A DNA stretch of 61,186 nt from Clostridia bacterium (GTDB lineage: Bacteria; Bacillota; Clostridia; Christensenellales; Pumilibacteraceae). The position numbers and the translations under genes were made by a program. Shown here in pieces: positions 16,710-25,747 of the stretch (position 1 is its first letter; every line of letters begins with the position of its first letter). The notes beneath the pieces are model-generated. The model was not told the origin of the DNA and made no database searches. It was given only the letters and a program-made list of their open reading frames with translations. Where the stretch lies: NCBI GenBank assembly GCA_022791915.1, contig JAAWAB010000022.1, forward strand, positions 1-61,186, read 5' to 3'.

Positions 16710-17242
16710 TTTTTCGTGTATTGCTTTTTATACGCTTTGTATTTTTTGGGTCCCAACTTATCGAGCAGAAAATCATGCAATCCCCTGCGCGTGCCGATTG
16801 TAATGCCCTTTGCGTCTATAATGTACGCCTGCATTTTGCTCACGTACAAATAAAACGCCGACTCGCTCTCCGTTACCTTATAGATAGCGTCGTAAAGCAC
16901 CTGCGTATCGCGCGCCTGCACGTATCTTCCCGATTCGTTGAAAAGGATTTTGTCTTCCAAAAACCGCCAAATCTGCGTGGTTTCTCCGCTGACGAGCGCC
17001 GAATTTTTCAGCATACGCGATTGCATAATGCGCACGGTCAGCCAGTACACAACGGGCAACAGCACGCCCACGGCTATCAGGAACGCCGAAATAAACAAAT
17101 CCCATTTGAGCGCAATGCCCACAATGCCGAGCACGGCGAAAACAAGCATGAGCGCCATGGGAAACCACAGGCGTTTTTTTGCTTGTTCCATGTTGAATTT
17201 GCGCACCAGATTGGCGTTTAATATGGTTTTTACTTCTATCAT
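16706..17242 (-). CDS. YcxB-like membrane protein
   Basis: A 178-residue protein with two adjacent membrane segments (WFPMALMLVFAVLGIVGIAL and LFISAFLIAVGVLLPVVYWL) and a cytosolic C-terminal domain of about 100 residues with Y-D-A-I-Y-K-V-T-E-S-E-S-A-F-Y-L-Y and a basic end. This two-helix plus YcxB-type domain arrangement fits PF14317; function unknown. Start at the ATG behind GGGGAGAAAAACGT. It is coupled by ATGA overlap to the degenerate ImmA/IrrE-like gene, so the two may work together, perhaps as membrane sensor and cytosolic partner (inference). Confidence 0.75.
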   Translation of the reverse strand: MIEVKTILNANLVRKFNMEQAKKRLWFPMALMLVFAVLGIVGIALKWDLFISAFLIAVGVLLPVVYWLTVRIMQSRMLKNSALVSGETTQIWRFLEDKILFNESGRYVQARDTQVLYDAIYKVTESESAFYLYVSKMQAYIIDAKGITIGTRRGLHDFLLDKLGPKKYKAYKKQYTKK

Positions 17243-17299
17243 ACGTTTTTCTCCCCGTTTCGACTCTCCGAAACGCACCGAATTTGCCGCAATTCCCGT

Positions 17300-18415
17300 T
17301 TATTTCAGATTTTCGGGATTTAAGCAGGCAAGTTCGGGCAACACGAATCTTCCGTCTTTGCGAATCAGCACGTTATCGAACCAAATTTCGCCTCCGCCGT
17401 ATTCGGGCGTCTGAATGAGCACCAAATCCCAGTGCACCGCCGAATTGTTGCCGTTGGGCGCGTCGTCGTAGCAAGCGCCGGGCGTAAAATGAATAGACCC
17501 CGATATCTTTTCGTCGAACAGAATATCTCCCATCGGGCGGGTGACGTACGGATTGACGCCGATAGCAAATTCGCCCACATAGCGCGCGCCTTCGTCGGTA
17601 TCGAAAATCGCATTGCACTTTTGCGTGTGGTTGCTCGTGGCGTCCACGATTTTGCCGTTTTTGAACGTGAGCCGCACGTCTTCGTATTTGGTGCCGTTCT
17701 GAATACTGGGCGCGTTGTAATGAATGACGCCGTTCACACTGTTGCGCACGGGCGCGGTATACACTTCGCCGTCGGGAATGTTCATTTCACCCGCGCACTT
17801 TACGGCGCCGATTCCCTTAATGGAAAACGTCAAATCGGTATCTTTTGCCACAAGACGCACTTTGTCGGTTTTATCCATGAGCGCTTTGAGCGAATCCATG
17901 GCTTTATCCATTTTGGAATAATCGAGATTGCACACGTTAAAATAGAAATCTTCGAATTTTTCGGTGGGCATGCCCGCCAGTTGCGCCATGGAATCGTTGG
18001 GATACCGAAGCACCACCCAACGCGTTTTTGCCACGCGCGTTTCGTGGTGCACGGGATGACCGTACAACACCGAATATTTTTCGGTTTGTTCGGGCGGCAC
18101 GTCGCTCGTTTCAAACGAGTTGTGCGTTCCGCGCACGCCGATATAGCAATCCATATCTTGCATGCGGTAAATATCGTACTTGCAAAGGTTGCGGAAGTAT
18201 TCTTCGCTACCGCCCGCCAAAACGGCGCGTTGCACCTTGTTGTTGCGAATTTCCACAAACGGTTGCCCGCCGGCGGCAAATACCTTTTGCACCAACTGCG
18301 TAATGATTTCACTGTCCGTTTCAAACGCCTCTATGAGAACCTTGTCCCCTTTTTTCACGCGAACCGAATAGTTCACGAGATTATACGCCAATTTTTCCAC
18401 TCTGGGGTCCAACAT
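17300..18415 (-). CDS. M29 family aminopeptidase
   Basis: A 371-residue metal-dependent aminopeptidase (AmpS/AmpT, thermophilic metalloprotease family) that removes N-terminal residues from peptides in the cytosol. Metal-ligand regions of the family are visible: C-A-G-E-M-N-I-P-D-G-E-V-Y-T-A-P (Glu), VGEFAIGVN (Glu), SIHFTPG (His) and HWDLV (His and Asp). The family forms dimers with a closed tower. GGGAGAGTAAAAAAAC precedes the ATG. It is the first gene after a strong promoter and may be followed by the YcxB and ImmA-like genes after a 57-base gap. Peptide import by the opp operon nearby fits its role. Confidence 0.93.
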   Translation of the reverse strand: MLDPRVEKLAYNLVNYSVRVKKGDKVLIEAFETDSEIITQLVQKVFAAGGQPFVEIRNNKVQRAVLAGGSEEYFRNLCKYDIYRMQDMDCYIGVRGTHNSFETSDVPPEQTEKYSVLYGHPVHHETRVAKTRWVVLRYPNDSMAQLAGMPTEKFEDFYFNVCNLDYSKMDKAMDSLKALMDKTDKVRLVAKDTDLTFSIKGIGAVKCAGEMNIPDGEVYTAPVRNSVNGVIHYNAPSIQNGTKYEDVRLTFKNGKIVDATSNHTQKCNAIFDTDEGARYVGEFAIGVNPYVTRPMGDILFDEKISGSIHFTPGACYDDAPNGNNSAVHWDLVLIQTPEYGGGEIWFDNVLIRKDGRFVLPELACLNPENLK

Positions 18416-18461
18416 GTTTTTTTACTCTCCCTGCCGATTTTTCGATTTCTTTTTCTTTATT

Positions 18462-18490
18462 ATTATATAGCCGCAGGAGAAAAAAGTCAA
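18462..18490 (-). promoter_or_regulatory. Promoter of the M29 aminopeptidase operon
   Basis: Minus strand TTGACT (18490-18485), 17 bases, TATAAT (18467-18462). It is back to back with the fba promoter 34 bases away. Confidence 0.8.
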
Positions 18491-18523
18491 TTTATTTGTA
18501 CGAAATTGCTTGTGCGAAATTGC

Positions 18524-18552
18524 TTGTCAAAACGGACTGCATATAGTATAAT
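18524..18552 (+). promoter_or_regulatory. Promoter of fba
   Basis: TTGTCA (18524-18529), 17 bases, TATAAT (18547-18552), 33 bases before the ATG. Confidence 0.8.
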
Positions 18553-18584
18553 TGTGTCGGTACAATAAATATCGGAGGGATTCT

Positions 18585-19514
18585 ATGCCATTAGTTACAA
18601 CAAAGGAAATGTTCCGCAAAGCGTATGAAGGCGGCTACGCCATCGGTGCTTTCAACGTGAACAACATGGAAATGATTCAGGGAATCGTGGAAGCGGGCAA
18701 AGAGGAGCATGCTCCCCTTATTCTGCAAGTGAGTTCGGGCGCGCGCAAATACGCCAACCCCCGTTACCTGAAAAAGCTGGTAGAAGCGGCGGTGGAAGAT
18801 TCGGGCTTGCCCATCTGCCTGCACCTTGACCACGGCGATACCTACGAACTGTGCGTGTCGGCTATCGAAGACGGGTTTACTTCGGTAATGATTGACGCGA
18901 GCCATTATGCGTTTGCCGAAAACATCAAAATCACTTCGCAAGTGGTAAAATACGCGCACGACCGCGGCGTGGTGGTAGAAGCCGAACTGGGGCGTCTTGC
19001 GGGTATCGAGGACGACGTAAACGTATCCGCCGCCAACGCATGCTACACCGACCCCGACCAAGTGGAAGAATTCGTTTCCAAAACGGGCGTGGACAGTCTT
19101 GCCATTGCCATCGGCACGAGCCACGGCGCCTTTAAGTTCAAGGGCGACGCAAAATTGCGTTTCGATATTTTAGACGAAGTGGCAAAACGCCTTCCAAAGT
19201 TCCCCATTGTGTTGCACGGCGCAAGCAGCGTACTTCCCGAATACGTGCAGATTATTCAGGCGAACGGCGGCTCTATGCCGGGCGCCAAGGGCGTGCCCGA
19301 AGATATGCTCCGCAAGGCGGCAAGCATGGCGGTGTGCAAAATCAACATCGATTCCGACCTTCGCATGGCATGCACGGCGGCAATCCGCAAGCACATGACC
19401 GAGAACCCCGCCCACTTCGACCCGCGCCAGTATTTGGGCGACGCGCGCGAAATGGTGAAACAGTGCGTAAAACATAAACTTGTGAACGTGCTCGGTTGCA
19501 ACGGAAAAGCCTAA
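18585..19514 (+). CDS. fba: Fructose-bisphosphate aldolase, class II
   Basis: Zinc-dependent aldolase splitting fructose-1,6-bisphosphate into two triose phosphates. The 309-residue protein begins MPLVTTKEM, has the zinc His pair region LHLDHGD, the conserved Y-T-D-P-x-Q-V-E-E-F-V, the second site in VLHGASS and the phosphate-binding K-I-N-I-D-S-D-L-R. The variant KINIDSDLRMA is typical of Firmicutes class II enzymes. Start chosen at the ATG nine bases after GGAGGG; a longer frame has no ribosome site. With gap it supplies lower glycolysis; it is monocistronic with its own terminator. Confidence 0.98.
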   Translation: MPLVTTKEMFRKAYEGGYAIGAFNVNNMEMIQGIVEAGKEEHAPLILQVSSGARKYANPRYLKKLVEAAVEDSGLPICLHLDHGDTYELCVSAIEDGFTSVMIDASHYAFAENIKITSQVVKYAHDRGVVVEAELGRLAGIEDDVNVSAANACYTDPDQVEEFVSKTGVDSLAIAIGTSHGAFKFKGDAKLRFDILDEVAKRLPKFPIVLHGASSVLPEYVQIIQANGGSMPGAKGVPEDMLRKAASMAVCKINIDSDLRMACTAAIRKHMTENPAHFDPRQYLGDAREMVKQCVKHKLVNVLGCNGKA

Positions 19515-19550
19515 AAAGCTATCCTACGGGCAATCAAACGAAAAACACGT

Positions 19551-19585
19551 AAAAGCCGACGGAAACAAACTCCGTCGGCTTTTTG
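19551..19585. terminator. Bidirectional terminator between fba and bioY
   Basis: AAAAGCCGACGGA pairs with TCCGTCGGCTTTT around a seven-base loop. A-run and T-run on either side let it serve fba on the plus strand and bioY on the minus strand. Confidence 0.92.
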
Positions 19586-19625
19586 TATCTTTTATTTCTT
19601 GTACTACGAGTATTTTTCTTACTTA

Positions 19626-20327
19626 TTATGAGCGACTTATTATACCTGCGGGTTCGGGCACGGGTTCGCGCGGCGGCTCTACGCCTTCTTTTTCCTTTTT
19701 CTCTTTTTTCTCGTCGGGGTCTTCCTGCGGTTCGCGCGGAATACCGGACGGCATGCCGTTTGACACGGGCTTATTCTGTTCGTCCAATCGCCCAATCATC
19801 TTCATCATGCGGGGATACAGCAAACACAACAGCCAAACGAGTATAAAATCTTTGATAAGCATGAGTAGTACGCTCGGCACGGTGGCAAACGCGGCGGCAA
19901 CGGTGCTGTGGGTGTACCAAATCAAAATCATTACCTGATACGCAATACCTATCGCATAATTCACCAACACGCCCGAAAAGGTGCATAAAAACAATTTAAT
20001 CACGTTGAGCTTTTTTTGTTTGGAAACCGAAAATCCCGTTAAAAACGCTTGCAACGGAAAACTCAAAATATATCCGAACGACGGTTTGAGCACGTAATCG
20101 AACCCGCCGCCCGCCGTAAACACAGGCAACCCTATCAATCCGAGCGCCAAATAGGCAAGTTGCGCAAACGCCCCGTCTTTCCCGCCCAGTATGAGTCCCG
20201 ACACCGCTACGAAAAACGTCTGCAACGTAAAACTTATTGGCGTAAACGGAACGGGAATGCGAACCAGTCCGCCGACTATCGTGAGCATAGTGAAAAAAGC
20301 AATACGCACCAGTCTTTTCGTAGTCAT
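19626..20327 (-). CDS. bioY: Biotin transporter substrate-binding subunit BioY
   Basis: S component of an ECF-type vitamin transporter, binding biotin in the membrane and working with a shared EcfAAT module not in this window. About 180 residues form six helices; family marks include R-I-P-V-P-F-T-P-I-S-F-T-L-Q-T near residue 24, VSGLILGGKDGA, GLIGLPVFTAGGG and PSFGYILSFPLQAF. The last 50 residues are a charged Pro/Glu/Lys tail (EPQEDPDEKKEKKEKEG), which BioY proteins usually lack. The ATG at 20327 gives the family-typical start and lies exactly where transcription should begin, with no ribosome site, so the mRNA is probably leaderless. Confidence 0.93.
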   Translation of the reverse strand: MTTKRLVRIAFFTMLTIVGGLVRIPVPFTPISFTLQTFFVAVSGLILGGKDGAFAQLAYLALGLIGLPVFTAGGGFDYVLKPSFGYILSFPLQAFLTGFSVSKQKKLNVIKLFLCTFSGVLVNYAIGIAYQVMILIWYTHSTVAAAFATVPSVLLMLIKDFILVWLLCLLYPRMMKMIGRLDEQNKPVSNGMPSGIPREPQEDPDEKKEKKEKEGVEPPREPVPEPAGIISRS

Positions 20328-20333
20328 GCACAC

Positions 20334-20363
20334 AGTATAGCATACCGTAATCGGGATATGCAA
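20334..20363 (-). promoter_or_regulatory. Promoter giving a leaderless bioY transcript
   Basis: Minus strand TTGCAT (20363-20358), 18 bases, TATACT (20339-20334) with an extended TG. Only six bases separate the -10 from the ATG at 20327, so the predicted +1 is the A of the start codon. Confidence 0.65.
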
Positions 20364-20416
20364 ATATTTTGACGAAAAAAATCGATAAAAAATGAAGGAA
20401 ATTGTAGAAAAAGGGG

Positions 20417-20445
20417 TTGTTTTTTTTTTGTATTTATGTTATACT
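20417..20445 (+). promoter_or_regulatory. Promoter of the DUF4364-TSCPD pair
   Basis: TTGTTT (20417-20422), 17 bases, TATACT (20440-20445) preceded by a TG one base earlier (extended -10). Confidence 0.7.
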
Positions 20446-20499
20446 GTATAGACCGCATGTAATTCGCCGCGAACGGAAGGCACGGCGAGAGGGAAGGAT

Positions 20500-21024
20500 A
20501 TGGAGCTGTCGGGGAATACGACAATCAATAAACTTATTATGTTGTTCGTTTTCGACAAAATGGATTTCCCCATTATGGAGGAAACCGTTTTGAACATATG
20601 CTCTTCCAGCAACTCCTGGATTCCCTGGATGGAATGCAAAGAAACCATTGCGCAACTGCTCGAAACGGGTTTTATTTACCAATCGGTACACGAAAACAAA
20701 ATCTACTATAATATCACGCCCGACGGCAGAATGTGTTTATCCCACTTTTACACCCGTATCCCCTCTTCCCTGCGCGCCGAAATCACCGAATACGTGAAAG
20801 AACACCGCATGAGTTTTCGCCGCAAGCAGGAATACTTCCGCAATTACTATAAAAACGCGGACGGCAGCTATACGGTGCAACTCAAAATTATGGACCCCGC
20901 GCAAACCATGTTGGAAATTAAGTTGAACGTATCCAACCGTCATATCGCCAAACTGGTGTATAATAAATGGGAAGAAAAAGCCGCGCAAATCTTTTATTCC
21001 CTGCACGAACAGTTAGTGGACTAA
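20500..21024 (+). CDS. DUF4364 family winged-helix protein
   Basis: A 174-residue cytosolic protein of the DUF4364 family found across Clostridia. The N-terminal 85 residues form a winged-helix-like unit (NKLIMLFVFDKMDFPIMEE, then I-A-Q-L-L-E-T-G-F-I and Y-Y-N-I-T-P-D-G-R); the C-terminal half has the typical Y-V-K-E-H-R-x-S-F-R-R-K-Q-E-Y and W-E-E-K-A-A-Q-I-F. It is probably a transcriptional regulator, but targets are unknown. GGGAAGGAT precedes the ATG. The TSCPD gene follows 50 bases on. Confidence 0.88.
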   Translation: MELSGNTTINKLIMLFVFDKMDFPIMEETVLNICSSSNSWIPWMECKETIAQLLETGFIYQSVHENKIYYNITPDGRMCLSHFYTRIPSSLRAEITEYVKEHRMSFRRKQEYFRNYYKNADGSYTVQLKIMDPAQTMLEIKLNVSNRHIAKLVYNKWEEKAAQIFYSLHEQLVD

Positions 21025-21074
21025 CCTATAAGTAAGAAATAAGCATTGTGCCGCAAGGCAACAAGGAGAAACAA

Positions 21075-21350
21075 ATGGAATCGTACAGAACGCAAAAAAC
21101 CTGCTGCCGTCAGATTATATTTGAAGTGGACGACAACGAAATTCTCACCAGCGTAAAATTCGTAAACGGGTGCAGCGGCAATTTGCAAGGAATCGCCAAA
21201 CTCGCCGTAGGGCAAAACATCAACGTGCTGATTGAAAAATTAGGCGGAATCATCTGCCGCGACCGCACGTCTTGCCCCGACCAACTTGCCAAGGCGCTCA
21301 TGGATTATAAAGAAAGAAAAGCGCATCCGGAAGAAAAACCGTCGCGCTGA
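21075..21350 (+). CDS. TSCPD domain protein (TIGR03905 type)
   Basis: A 91-residue protein. Family marks are C-C-R-Q-I-I-F near the start, NGCSGN, and the name-giving TSCPDQLAKAL near the end. Four Cys residues (two in the CC pair, one in GCSGN, one in SCPD) could bind metal. Related domains occur at the end of ribonucleotide reductases; the stand-alone protein has no assigned role. AAGGAGAAACAA precedes the ATG. Probably co-transcribed with the DUF4364 gene. Confidence 0.9.
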   Translation: MESYRTQKTCCRQIIFEVDDNEILTSVKFVNGCSGNLQGIAKLAVGQNINVLIEKLGGIICRDRTSCPDQLAKALMDYKERKAHPEEKPSR

Positions 21351-21413
21351 ATTCGCTTATTCCGTTTATGCGGCACGCCGACAAGCGGCGTTTCGTAAAA
21401 CAATCACAATCAC

Positions 21414-21436
21414 GGGCGAGCGTATCGCCCTTTTTT
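21414..21436 (+). terminator. Terminator of the DUF4364-TSCPD transcript
   Basis: GGGCGA (21414-21419) with TCGCCC (21425-21430) followed by T6. A second hairpin, ACGCCG/CGGCGT at 21375-21391, stands just before it. Confidence 0.85.
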
Positions 21437-21479
21437 GTTGTCGTTTTTCGTCGGATTGCGTCGAAAATCCACTCCCTTC

Positions 21480-21932
21480 CTATTCCCCGAATCGCTCGAT
21501 GGAAACGCCCGCCTCGGCAAGCAGTTGCAACGAAAATTCGTCGGGGTATCCTTCGCGGTACACAATGCGCGTGATTCCGCTGTTGATAATCATTTTGGCA
21601 CAAATTACGCACGGTTGGTGCGTGCAGTACAGCGTGGCGCCTTCCACGCTCAATCCCATGCGCGCCGCCTGAATAATGGCGTTTTGCTCGGCATGCGTGG
21701 CGTAGCACACTTCGTGACGCGTGCCCGACGGAATATTCAGTTCGCGCCGCAAGCATACGCCCCGCTCCTTGCAACTTTTTACCCCGCTGCTCGCACCGTT
21801 GTATCCCGTAGTGAGAATGCGCTTATTGCGCGCAATCACGGCGCCCACTTGCCTGTTCTCCTGAAAACAGCTCGACCACGTGGCAACCAAATCCGCCACG
21901 TCCATGAACCGCTTGTCCCATTTTTCGTCCAT
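21480..21932 (-). CDS. dCMP deaminase-type cytidine deaminase (ComEB-like)
   Basis: A 150-residue zinc deaminase. The active site is HAEQNA (zinc His and proton-shuttling Glu) and PCVICAK (two zinc Cys), with an extra C-x-R and H-E-V-C region (SGTRHEVCYATHAEQ) typical of deoxycytidylate deaminases and ComEB. It should convert dCMP to dUMP for thymidylate synthesis. Start at the ATG preceded by GGAGAATCGGAAT; an upstream open frame is not needed. A TATACT with a weak TTGCGC 18 bases upstream (near 21990) may be its promoter. Confidence 0.92.
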   Translation of the reverse strand: MDEKWDKRFMDVADLVATWSSCFQENRQVGAVIARNKRILTTGYNGASSGVKSCKERGVCLRRELNIPSGTRHEVCYATHAEQNAIIQAARMGLSVEGATLYCTHQPCVICAKMIINSGITRIVYREGYPDEFSLQLLAEAGVSIERFGE

Positions 21933-22166
21933 ATTCCGATTCTCCGTGTGTTTCGTTTTTTCGTATTCTTTTTCTTTATTATATAGTATATACCATTTGC
22001 CGAGTGCGGCGCAAGCAAATCGCAGCACTTGCCGTAAAAAGCATATTTTCCTTTCCCGTTGGCAACCAAGGCAGAAACCGCTTTTTCCCACTCTCAATCG
22101 GTTATGCCCCGTTTCCGAAAATTCTTTTTTTCTTTGGAAATATTTTGAAAAACTTTGTAAAAGTTC

Positions 22167-22195
22167 TTGACAAATATATTTTGGGGCGGTATAAT
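22167..22195 (+). promoter_or_regulatory. groESL promoter
   Basis: Perfect TTGACA (22167-22172), 17 bases, perfect TATAAT (22190-22195). The CtsR operator starts three bases later. Confidence 0.92.
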
Positions 22196-22197
22196 AA

Positions 22198-22221
22198 GGT
22201 CAAAGGTCAAAGAAAGTCAAA
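22198..22221 (+). promoter_or_regulatory. CtsR operator with three heptads
   Basis: GGTCAAA (22198-22204), GGTCAAA (22205-22211) and AGTCAAA (22215-22221). The second and third are spaced by three bases, matching the known CtsR tandem-heptad site; the first is directly abutted. It overlaps the predicted +1, so bound CtsR would block transcription of groESL. No CIRCE inverted repeat for HrcA is seen. Confidence 0.88.
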
Positions 22222-22335
22222 GCGTAACACAAAAATTTACAAAGAGTGCTGTAAACACTTGCCAATTTAATCATTTTACGCTATTATATTTATCGGTTCA
22301 ATGTTAATAATTTATATCAGGAGGACATATATCTC

Positions 22336-22623
22336 ATGAAAATCAGACCTTTGTTCGACCGTATCGTAATCGAGCCGGTTGACACCGAAGAAAAGACCAA
22401 AAGCGGCATCGTGCTCTTGGCGAAAGACCAGGAAAAGCCGCAGATGGCGAAAGTCATCGCCGTAGGACCGGGCGGAAACGTAGACGGCAAAGAAGTTGTT
22501 ATGGAACTGAAAGTCGGCGACAAGGTGCTCTACTCCAAATACGCCGGCAGTGAATTCAAAATCGACGGCAAAGACGTTACGATTATGCGTCAGAGCGACG
22601 TGCTTGCCGTGGTAGAAAAATAA
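22336..22623 (+). CDS. groS: Co-chaperonin GroES
   Basis: Ten-kilodalton heptameric lid of the GroEL chamber. The 95-residue protein starts MKIRPLFDRIVIE, has the mobile loop (E-E-K-T-K-S-G-I-V-L) and the roof turn V-G-P-G-G, and ends DVLAVVEK. AGGAGGACATATATCTC precedes the ATG. It is the first gene of groESL; the leader from the promoter is about 130 bases. Confidence 0.98.
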   Translation: MKIRPLFDRIVIEPVDTEEKTKSGIVLLAKDQEKPQMAKVIAVGPGGNVDGKEVVMELKVGDKVLYSKYAGSEFKIDGKDVTIMRQSDVLAVVEK

Positions 22624-24267
<1,644 letters not shown>

Positions 24268-24340
24268 AAACGTCGGTCTGTCACGTTTGCGGCGCACCTA
24301 TCCCCCGCGCCCGAACGCAAGCCGTTAGAATCCAAAAACA

Positions 24341-24383
24341 AAACCACCGTTTGAGCGATACGCGCTCGGCGGTGGTTTTTTTT
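24341..24383 (+). terminator. groESL terminator
   Basis: AACCACCG pairs with CGGTGGTT around a 20-base loop that has its own GAGCG/CGCTC stem, followed by T8. Confidence 0.9.
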
Positions 24384-24456
24384 ACGGCACATGTCCGCAA
24401 AGATTCCTTTTTATAATCCCTTCATACTCGCAAGAATTGGCGCAGTCCTTCCCTGC

Positions 24457-25743
24457 TTAATGTTTGCGTTCCACGTAGCGAAAGTCTTCTTCCCTTCTCT
24501 CCGTGCGTTGCCACCCTTTCTTTTCGGCAAGCGTGGCAAGCAACTCTTTCACCCACCGCACCGAGCGGTCGGATTTGAGTTTCATGCGCATGGGCACCGT
24601 TTCGTACTTGCCCACGTCGCTCATGTTGCTGAAATTGTACTTTGTGCCTTCAAACTCTTTGGGGTCGAGCGCCAGATAGAGCGACAGCGTTTTACCGCGT
24701 ATGGCAAATTTCGCATACGTAGTGCGCCCATTGTACCACGACTCGTTTCCCGTACTCACGCGCGACTTCATGCCGTAGCGCAACAGTTCGTTCTTGATTG
24801 CGCTGTAATGCGCCTTTGTTTCGCCGTCGGCACGCATGAGTTTGGTAAGAAAATCGCGCGGCGTTTTATCGCGTGTTTTCAGGTCGGCGGCGGCGGCTTC
24901 GTCGAATTGCTGTTTGCTTACCTTTGTGTCGGCAACGTAATACAATTTGATGTACGTATCGCGCACGAGCGACGCCGTGTCGCGGTAGTCGGGTCGGAAG
25001 TTTTCTTCGGGCAGTTCGGCACGCTTGCGTTTGCGCTCGGCGGCAAGCGCGGCAAGCAGCTCTTTTACCCACCGCACCGAGCGGGCAGACTTACACTTGC
25101 ATTGCATGGGAACGTCTTTGTATCTTGCCGTTTTGCCCGCGTCGCGGAACGTGTATTTGGTATTTTTATACTTTTGCGGGTCGAGCGCCAGATAGAACGA
25201 AAGCGTTTTGCCGCGTATGGCAAATTTCGCATACGTAGTACGCCCATTGTACCACGACTCGTTTGCCCAACTCGTGCGTCGTTTTAAGCCGTAGCGCAAC
25301 AACTCGTTGCGCAGTTCGCTGTACCACCCCTTTAAGGTGTCGTCCGACTGAATCAGTTTGGCGCGGAAACTGCGGTTGTACCGTACTTTTACAAACACGC
25401 CGTCCACAATCATGGTGCCGCGGTCGCCGTCGTCGCGGTCGTCTACCAAAAGAGCGCCTTCGGTAAGTTCCACCGATTCGGCATGCGCCGAAATTTCTTC
25501 CGTTTCTTCCACGGCGGGCGCGGGTTCGTCGTCCGCCGCAAGAATTGCCTGCGGTACGCTCTCTTTTTCGCGCACAACCGTGCGCACCGACTGCGGCGCG
25601 GCGGAACGTTTGCCTACCGCCTCCAAAACAAGCAACACCGCAACGGCAACGAGCGTAGCCGAAACAATCGCAATCAACGCAATCTTGATTCCGATTCCCC
25701 ACTCCGCGGCGACAATCATATTGTATGCTACATCTGCCGCCAT
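24457..25743 (-). CDS. Membrane-anchored protein with duplicated domain
   Basis: A 428-residue protein: one membrane segment (residues 19-42), an acidic linker, then two copies of a domain of about 110 residues (around 122-235 and 295-425). Both copies contain the same core, N-E-S-W-Y-N-G-R-T-T-Y-A-K-F-A-I-R-G-K-T-L, then Y-L-A-L-D-P and R-S-V-R-W-V-K-E-L-L. I recall this domain in Clostridia as an uncharacterised unit with 'GRTQLAKL-x-x-RGKTL', but know no function. Orientation of the single segment suggests the domains are cytosolic or surface depending on topology. AGGAG precedes the ATG. It starts four bases after sipW, so it belongs to that operon. Confidence 0.85.
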   Translation of the reverse strand: MAADVAYNMIVAAEWGIGIKIALIAIVSATLVAVAVLLVLEAVGKRSAAPQSVRTVVREKESVPQAILAADDEPAPAVEETEEISAHAESVELTEGALLVDDRDDGDRGTMIVDGVFVKVRYNRSFRAKLIQSDDTLKGWYSELRNELLRYGLKRRTSWANESWYNGRTTYAKFAIRGKTLSFYLALDPQKYKNTKYTFRDAGKTARYKDVPMQCKCKSARSVRWVKELLAALAAERKRKRAELPEENFRPDYRDTASLVRDTYIKLYYVADTKVSKQQFDEAAAADLKTRDKTPRDFLTKLMRADGETKAHYSAIKNELLRYGMKSRVSTGNESWYNGRTTYAKFAIRGKTLSLYLALDPKEFEGTKYNFSNMSDVGKYETVPMRMKLKSDRSVRWVKELLATLAEKKGWQRTERREEDFRYVERKH

Positions 25744-25747
25744 GGCG

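Noticed and set aside
22222-22262. Possible CIRCE element before groES
   Set aside because: GAGTGCT is present but the matching TTAGCACTC arm nine bases upstream is missing; the nearby AGTG/CACT palindrome is too short.
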